Below are positions 38,255 to 41,438 of a DNA stretch of 41,438 bases, in pieces. Positions within the stretch are counted from its first letter, which is position 1, and the number at the start of each line of letters is the position of its first letter. Under the pieces are notes generated by a model that worked only from the letters and a program-made list of their open reading frames with translations, was not told where the DNA came from and ran no database searches. Source of the stretch: a virus. Where the stretch lies: positions 1-41,438 of IMG/VR virus record IMGVR_UViG_3300017967_005160. One strand, 5' to 3'. Made by a program: the position numbers and the translations under genes.

Positions 38255-39238
38255 ATGAGCAGAGATAAACTTTTAACAGACGCAATAGCCAGCATTGAGA
38301 AGCAATTCGGCACTGGTTCAATAATGAAGCTTGGAGACAACACGTCGATGGACATCGATGTGGTATCAACTGGATCAATTGCCCTTGATGCAGCACTAGG
38401 TGTTGGCGGTCTTCCACGAGGGCGAGTAACTGAGATATATGGACCAGAGTCTTCCGGTAAGACAACACTGGCGCTTCACGTAATTGCTGAGGCACAAAAG
38501 ATGGGCGGAAACTGCGCTTTCATCGACGCCGAGCACGCACTTGATCCTATCTACGCACGCGCAATTGGATGCGATGTAGATAACCTCCTCGTTAGTCAGC
38601 CAGACACTGGCGAGCAAGCACTAACGATAACCAACAAGCTAATTGAGTCCGGCGCTCTTGACGTTGTGGTTGTAGATTCTGTTGCTGCCCTAACGCCACG
38701 TGCGGAGATTGAGGGCGACATGGGCGATAGTCATGTGGGTCTACACGCTCGGCTAATGTCGCAGGCTATGCGAAAGATAGTCGCCAACCTGAATCACAAT
38801 AAGACGATCCTGATAATGATCAATCAGCTCCGTGAGAAGATTGGTGTAATGTTTGGTTCACCAGAAACGACGACGGGTGGGAAGGCCCTAAAGTTCTACG
38901 CATCTGTGCGTATGGACATTCGCCGCATTGAGACGCTAAAGTCAGATGGAGAGGCATCTGGAAACAGGACCAGAGTCAAGGTTGTGAAGAATAAGGTTGC
39001 ACCACCATTCCGTCAAGCGGAGTTTGAGATAACTTACGGTGAGGGAATCAGCAGGACTGGTGATATCGTTGACATGGCATCAGAGCTTGGGATCATAGAG
39101 AAGAAGGGCGCTTGGTTTGCCTACAATGGTTCAAATATTGCTCAAGGCAGAGTCAATGCAAAACAGTATCTTGATGAGAATGTTGCAATTCGGGAAGAAA
39201 TCGCTAAGATGGTGTACGACAACTTACTTGACAAGTAA
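38255..39238 (+). CDS. recA: RecA recombinase
   Basis: 327 aa, full core. Walker [10 protein letters not shown] at 63-71, the [13 protein letters not shown] strand, [20 protein letters not shown] (Walker B and loop L1), [20 protein letters not shown] (loop L2) and [17 protein letters not shown]. The C-terminal domain is present but the long acidic tail of many cellular RecAs is missing; the end is [11 protein letters not shown]. Host-like complete recA genes are unusual but known in large phages; besides this the phage has a Rad52-type annealing protein, so it carries two strand-exchange routes. Leaderless start at ATG 38255. The next gene follows after 10 bases. Confidence 0.95.
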   Translation: MSRDKLLTDAIASIEKQFGTGSIMKLGDNTSMDIDVVSTGSIALDAALGVGGLPRGRVTEIYGPESSGKTTLALHVIAEAQKMGGNCAFIDAEHALDPIYARAIGCDVDNLLVSQPDTGEQALTITNKLIESGALDVVVVDSVAALTPRAEIEGDMGDSHVGLHARLMSQAMRKIVANLNHNKTILIMINQLREKIGVMFGSPETTTGGKALKFYASVRMDIRRIETLKSDGEASGNRTRVKVVKNKVAPPFRQAEFEITYGEGISRTGDIVDMASELGIIEKKGAWFAYNGSNIAQGRVNAKQYLDENVAIREEIAKMVYDNLLDK

Positions 39239-39248
39239 AGGAGGAGTA

Positions 39249-39551
39249 GTGCCAAAAAGAAAAACAGCGGAAGTAAAGTTTCCAGAGAATTGGGACATCA
39301 GCACTGAGTTCAGAGTTGACTCAGAAACCGTCCTTCAGGTTGGCGATGAGTGTCAGATTAAAGGAGACCGTGGAAGTTACAGATTCATAAAGTACGTCAT
39401 CGATACTGAAATCAGCAATCACTCCGGATGGGTGACTGTGTTTGGTGGCGCAGCGAACTACGGATCCTACAGATCAGTGAGACCCGATCAAATCAAAGTC
39501 AAGAAGAAGAAGGGTAAGAGAACGAGAAAGGCTCAGTCCGATTTGGACTGA
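39249..39551 (+). CDS. Small basic protein, 100 aa, ending inside a terminator
   Basis: Starts at GTG 39249 with AAAGGAGGAGTA right before it; an in-frame ATG far upstream lies inside recA and is not used. The protein (first residues VPKRKTAEVKFPENW) has a small beta-barrel look, with VLQVGDECQIKGDRGSYRFI and WVTVFGGAANYGSYRSVRPD, and ends in a Lys-rich tail. An SH3-like nucleic-acid-binding fold is possible. The last codons and the stop lie within the terminator hairpin, so RNA structure and protein end are encoded by the same bases. Transcribed with recA. Confidence 0.65.
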   Translation: MPKRKTAEVKFPENWDISTEFRVDSETVLQVGDECQIKGDRGSYRFIKYVIDTEISNHSGWVTVFGGAANYGSYRSVRPDQIKVKKKKGKRTRKAQSDLD

Positions 39552-39560
39552 GCCTTTCTC
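39524..39560 (+). terminator. Terminator of the recA unit, overlapping the gene end
   Basis: Perfect 16-bp stem (39524-39539 with 39545-39560), 5-base loop. The stop codon TGA (39549-39551) is in the right arm. After the stem comes TCGTAACG, so there is no real T tract. Confidence 0.75.
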
Positions 39561-39652
39561 TCGTAACGCTTATTCGTCCACTTAAGGTGGAGACAAAAAG
39601 GAGCTAAACAACCCCACCAACGAATATAGTTACTATGTATAGATTACTCGCC

Positions 39653-39671
39653 CTTGCTTATGTAAAGCAAG
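39653..39671 (-). terminator. Hairpin after the 39681-39881 gene
   Basis: 7-bp stem (39653-39659 with 39665-39671), 5-base loop, 10 bases beyond the minus-strand stop and between converging units. No T tract follows, so termination is only likely. Confidence 0.35.
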
Positions 39672-39680
39672 TGGTGTTTA

Positions 39681-39881
39681 TCAGACGAGTGATGCTGTCT
39701 TGGGGTCACCAACGCGAGTAGCAGCCCAGCTCTTGACTACAGAAAGCAGAGCGGCGACGCCAGCAGTAGCGGCTGTCTTTGCGGTGCTCATGTCTGCAAC
39801 CACGAATACTGAGAGGAACGCCTGAGCGAAAGTCGCAACTGCACGCTCAAGCATCTGCTTATTCAGGGTAACTTCATTCAT
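39681..39881 (-). CDS. Small membrane protein (holin candidate), 66 aa
   Basis: After MNEVTLNKQMLERAVATFAQ there is a moderately hydrophobic helix (AFLSVFVVADMS), then KTAATAGVAALLSVVKSWAA, probably a second membrane helix, and a short polar end. Small proteins of this shape close to two others of the same kind are often holins or antiholins. AGGAG stands before the ATG. No endolysin is seen in the window, so the call is tentative. Confidence 0.5.
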   Translation of the reverse strand: MNEVTLNKQMLERAVATFAQAFLSVFVVADMSTAKTAATAGVAALLSVVKSWAATRVGDPKTASLV

Positions 39882-39916
39882 ACAATACTCTCCTTGATAG
39901 GGTTGTAAGTTGTTGT

Positions 39917-39931
39917 GGAAGAATTTCTTCC
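39917..39931. repeat. 15-base palindrome upstream of the 39681-39881 gene
   Basis: GGAAGAA-T-TTCTTCC, 7-base arms and a single central base, 36 bases before the ATG at 39881. Could be an operator or an mRNA hairpin in the leader. Confidence 0.45.
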
Positions 39932-39979
39932 GTTCTATATTCTACTAGAGTTTAAGTAGAGACCGTCAGAACTAATTTT

Positions 39980-40246
39980 TTAGTCTGAAGTTTTTGATGC
40001 CTTATTTGAAAGAGCAAAAGCAGCGTCCAACTCCTCTGCGGTGATCTTTCCATCATCCGCGAAGGCGGCAGCAAGCTTCTGAAGTACTTGTGCTGTAGCA
40101 CTAATACCACTCAATAGAGCAGCCTTCCATACTGGAATTCCGCCCACGATTGAAGCACCACCAACAATAGCCATTGCCTGCATTGCAAATACAGCAAAGA
40201 CTCTCATGGATGTGTTGATTACAAGTTTCTTATTTGCTGAAGTCAT
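39980..40246 (-). CDS. Holin-like membrane protein with EF-hand-like C-terminus, 88 aa
   Basis: Two hydrophobic stretches: MRVFAVFAMQAMAIVGGASI (14-33) and WKAALLSGISATAQVLQKLA (40-59), then FADDGKITAEELDAAFALS. The tail resembles an EF-hand calcium loop (G in the centre, Glu at position 12), but the first Asp position is Ala, so it may not bind calcium. A GGGAGGTGAATA ribosome site is excellent. The ATG overlaps the next gene's stop (TAATG). The overall shape matches small phage holins that end in an EF-hand-like segment. Confidence 0.6.
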   Translation of the reverse strand: MTSANKKLVINTSMRVFAVFAMQAMAIVGGASIVGGIPVWKAALLSGISATAQVLQKLAAAFADDGKITAEELDAAFALSNKASKTSD

Positions 40247-40470
40247 TATTCACCTCCCTTGGATGATAAGATCACTGCTAGGTGAACAGCAAGTGCAGCT
40301 ATGGACATCCATAGACCCCACTTCAGTGTTTCACCGCTAAGTGTTATAAGAACCAAGCCAGTTCCAGCTAACGTCCAACTAAGATCTCCCATTTCGGACC
40401 AAAGCTGTTTTATCTTGCTTCCGATTTTTGGAATATGCTTCGCGGGAGTAAACTCCCACTTATCTGACAT
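40246..40470 (-). CDS. Small membrane protein (holin or antiholin candidate), 74 aa
   Basis: Start at ATG 40470 because AAAGGAGAAGAA stands right before it; an upstream ATG (40485) is part of that ribosome site. A polar, Lys-rich N-terminus (MSDKWEFTPAKHIPKIGSKI) is followed by membrane helices LSWTLAGTGLVLITLSGE and GLWMSIAALAVHLAVILSS. Coupled by TAATG to the following holin-like gene. The two probably act together in lysis timing. Confidence 0.55.
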   Translation of the reverse strand: MSDKWEFTPAKHIPKIGSKIKQLWSEMGDLSWTLAGTGLVLITLSGETLKWGLWMSIAALAVHLAVILSSKGGE

Positions 40471-40504
40471 TTCTTCTCCTTTCATTTAAGTTCGACATGA
40501 TAAA

Positions 40505-41438
40505 TTATGACCTACTCCTAGGGGAGGGCAATACGAATGCCGCAGTTGTGGCGACAACAAGAACACGACGAGTCTTGACCGGTACATTTGAATCTGCGGG
40601 AATATACTCGTCAAATCCACCTTCAAAAATATTAATTTCTTCTTCAAAGGTTTCTTTGACTTCATTGTCCTGATCGGACAATGCGATAGATATAGCTTCT
40701 TTAGCTTCATCCGGAATTTGCTCAAAGCTTTCATTAGATATCAAATCCTTAACGTCATCTACTGTAACTTCCTCAGACGCCACGACCGTAAACACACTTC
40801 CAGCCAGTTCGTCATCAGCTATGTATTGAATTACCTCAGAAGCCTTTGCCTTCTTTTCAACAGTGGTGTTAGCTATTTCTGGTGCCCGAGTCGCATTTTC
40901 GGGAATTGGATTAACAGAAATCACAGGCTTTGGACTTTCAAGTACCCTTAACTCAGCCGTAGTAGTTGGCTGGAGGGGGGAACTTGTAGTCGTGGGCAAT
41001 GTCGTCAAAGAAACGGTCGGCGCGATTGAGGTAGTCGTCCCACTCGGTACGGATGTTGTCGAAGTGCTTTCCGGAATCGAAGAAGAGGTGCTCGCGGTCG
41101 GTAAAGTTGTCGTGACAACCGTCGTTGTCGGTGGAGTCGTCGTTGTGGGCGCGAGCGTAGTCGTCGTCGTTGTGGGCGGGAGGGTCGTGGTCGTCGTAGT
41201 TGTCGTAGTAGAGGTCGTCGTTGAGGAAGTTGAGGTTGGGGCGGTCGTAGTGACCGGCGGGGTGATAACTGCGGGCGGAGGCGAGCCTGTGGTGGATCCC
41301 ACAGGAGGGGCAAGCGGCTGAGAGGGTAACGTACTCGTCGTTGTCGTCGTCGTAGACGGTGAAACAGTTGTTGTAGTCGTCTGCGGTGCAGTGGTTGAGG
41401 TCGTTGTGCTCGTAGCCCATGAAGCCTCCTCGTTAAAA
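40505..41438 (-). CDS. Thr/Pro-rich surface protein with C-terminal membrane anchor (5' end outside window)
   Basis: About 310 codons visible; the frame is open to the right edge, and the only start-like codon inside (GTG 41302) has no ribosome site and lies inside the repeats, so the start is probably outside. About the first 165 residues are Thr with Pro, Ser and Val, like mucin-type linkers of Actinobacteria. A globular, acidic part follows (VEKKAKASEVIQYIADDELA, VASEEVTVDDVKDLI), then a hydrophobic helix with VLVVATTAAFVLPSP and a basic end RSRS, typical of a C-terminal anchor. It lies upstream of three holin-like genes. It may display or tether a phage product at the cell surface. Composition, not homology, supports the call. 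Confidence 0.65.
   Translation of the reverse strand, partial: FNEEASWATSTTTSTTAPQTTTTTVSPSTTTTTTSTLPSQPLAPPVGSTTGSPPPAVITPPVTTTAPTSTSSTTTSTTTTTTTTTLPPTTTTTTLAPTTTTPPTTTVVTTTLPTASTSSSIPESTSTTSVPSGTTTSIAPTVSLTTLPTTTSSPLQPTTTAELRVLESPKPVISVNPIPENATRAPEIANTTVEKKAKASEVIQYIADDELAGSVFTVVASEEVTVDDVKDLISNESFEQIPDEAKEAISIALSDQDNEVKETFEEEINIFEGGFDEYIPADSNVPVKTRRVLVVATTAAFVLPSPRSRS

Noticed and set aside
39117-39248. In-frame upstream extension of the 39249-39551 gene
   Set aside because: It would lie inside recA in another frame; the GTG at 39249 has a near-perfect ribosome site.
40953-41420. Asp/Tyr/Asn-rich frame of 155 aa with a strong ribosome site and ATG
   Set aside because: It is a shifted reading of the ACN-repeat that encodes the Thr-rich protein. 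The Thr frame continues into normal protein sequence with a membrane anchor, this one does not.
1-41438. CRISPR array, insertion sequence, integrase or attachment site
   Set aside because: No regularly spaced repeats, transposase, integrase or tRNA-end duplication was seen. The Cas4-like gene is the usual phage recombination exonuclease, not part of a CRISPR locus.

Overview
The window looks like part of a tailed double-stranded DNA phage (siphovirus-like, HK97-type head) that infects an actinobacterium. The actinobacterial host is inferred from a WhiB-family regulator (36201-36428), a Thr/Pro-rich surface-type protein of actinobacterial style at the right edge, a vitamin-B12-dependent ribonucleotide reductase, and several genes whose promoter lies so close to the ATG that the mRNA must be leaderless, which is common in Actinobacteria. 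No integrase, excisionase or immunity repressor was found, so nothing here points to a temperate lifestyle. Both ends cut through genes.

Left part (1-21711, all minus strand; transcription order is right to left): a 56-aa membrane protein, portal, MuF-type head protein, HK97 prohead protease with a long extension, an acidic scaffold-like protein, a small protein, a 1769-aa head protein ending in a PI3/4-kinase-like domain, several head-associated proteins, the major capsid protein (closed by a strong terminator), an unknown gene, class II ribonucleotide reductase (own promoter and terminator), an unknown gene, a helicase-associated-domain/HTH protein, a small membrane protein, a DUF1599-type nucleotide-metabolism protein, a tiny Arg-rich protein, then head-tail connector, tail completion protein and a partial tail-terminator-like gene running off the left edge.

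Middle: the large terminase (21753-23069) is alone on the plus strand. It is followed by minus-strand genes forming three transcription units. (a) 27399 to 23066: coiled-coil protein, ParB-like, PAPS-reductase-like PP-loop enzyme, second ParB-like, MazG, DUF932 and a Cys/His mini-protein. (b) 35759 to 27442: Rad52-type annealing protein, Cas4/RecB-like nuclease, then an inserted sugar cluster (three glycosyltransferases, HAD-nucleotidyltransferase fusion, FkbM methyltransferase, GDPD-like phosphodiesterase, plus an HNH endonuclease), ending with a RuvC-like resolvase. (c) whiB and one small gene.

Right part: a roughly 700-base regulatory region (36429-37127) with divergent promoters around a dyad, a leader ORF, hairpins and tRNA-Arg(TCT). 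After it come a DNA methyltransferase, a small Cys/His protein, recA and a small gene ending inside its own terminator. Last are three small membrane proteins (holin candidates) and the C-terminal part of a Thr-rich, membrane-anchored protein.

Most genes within a unit overlap by ATGA, GTGA or TAATG, so translational coupling is the rule. Main points for follow-up: the kinase domain fused to a giant virion protein; a slippery heptamer at the portal/MuF junction where MuF has no good start; short Cys/His tags repeated in several head proteins; the ParB/PAPS-reductase/ParB operon; a recurring leaderless promoter; and a possible structured RNA beside whiB.
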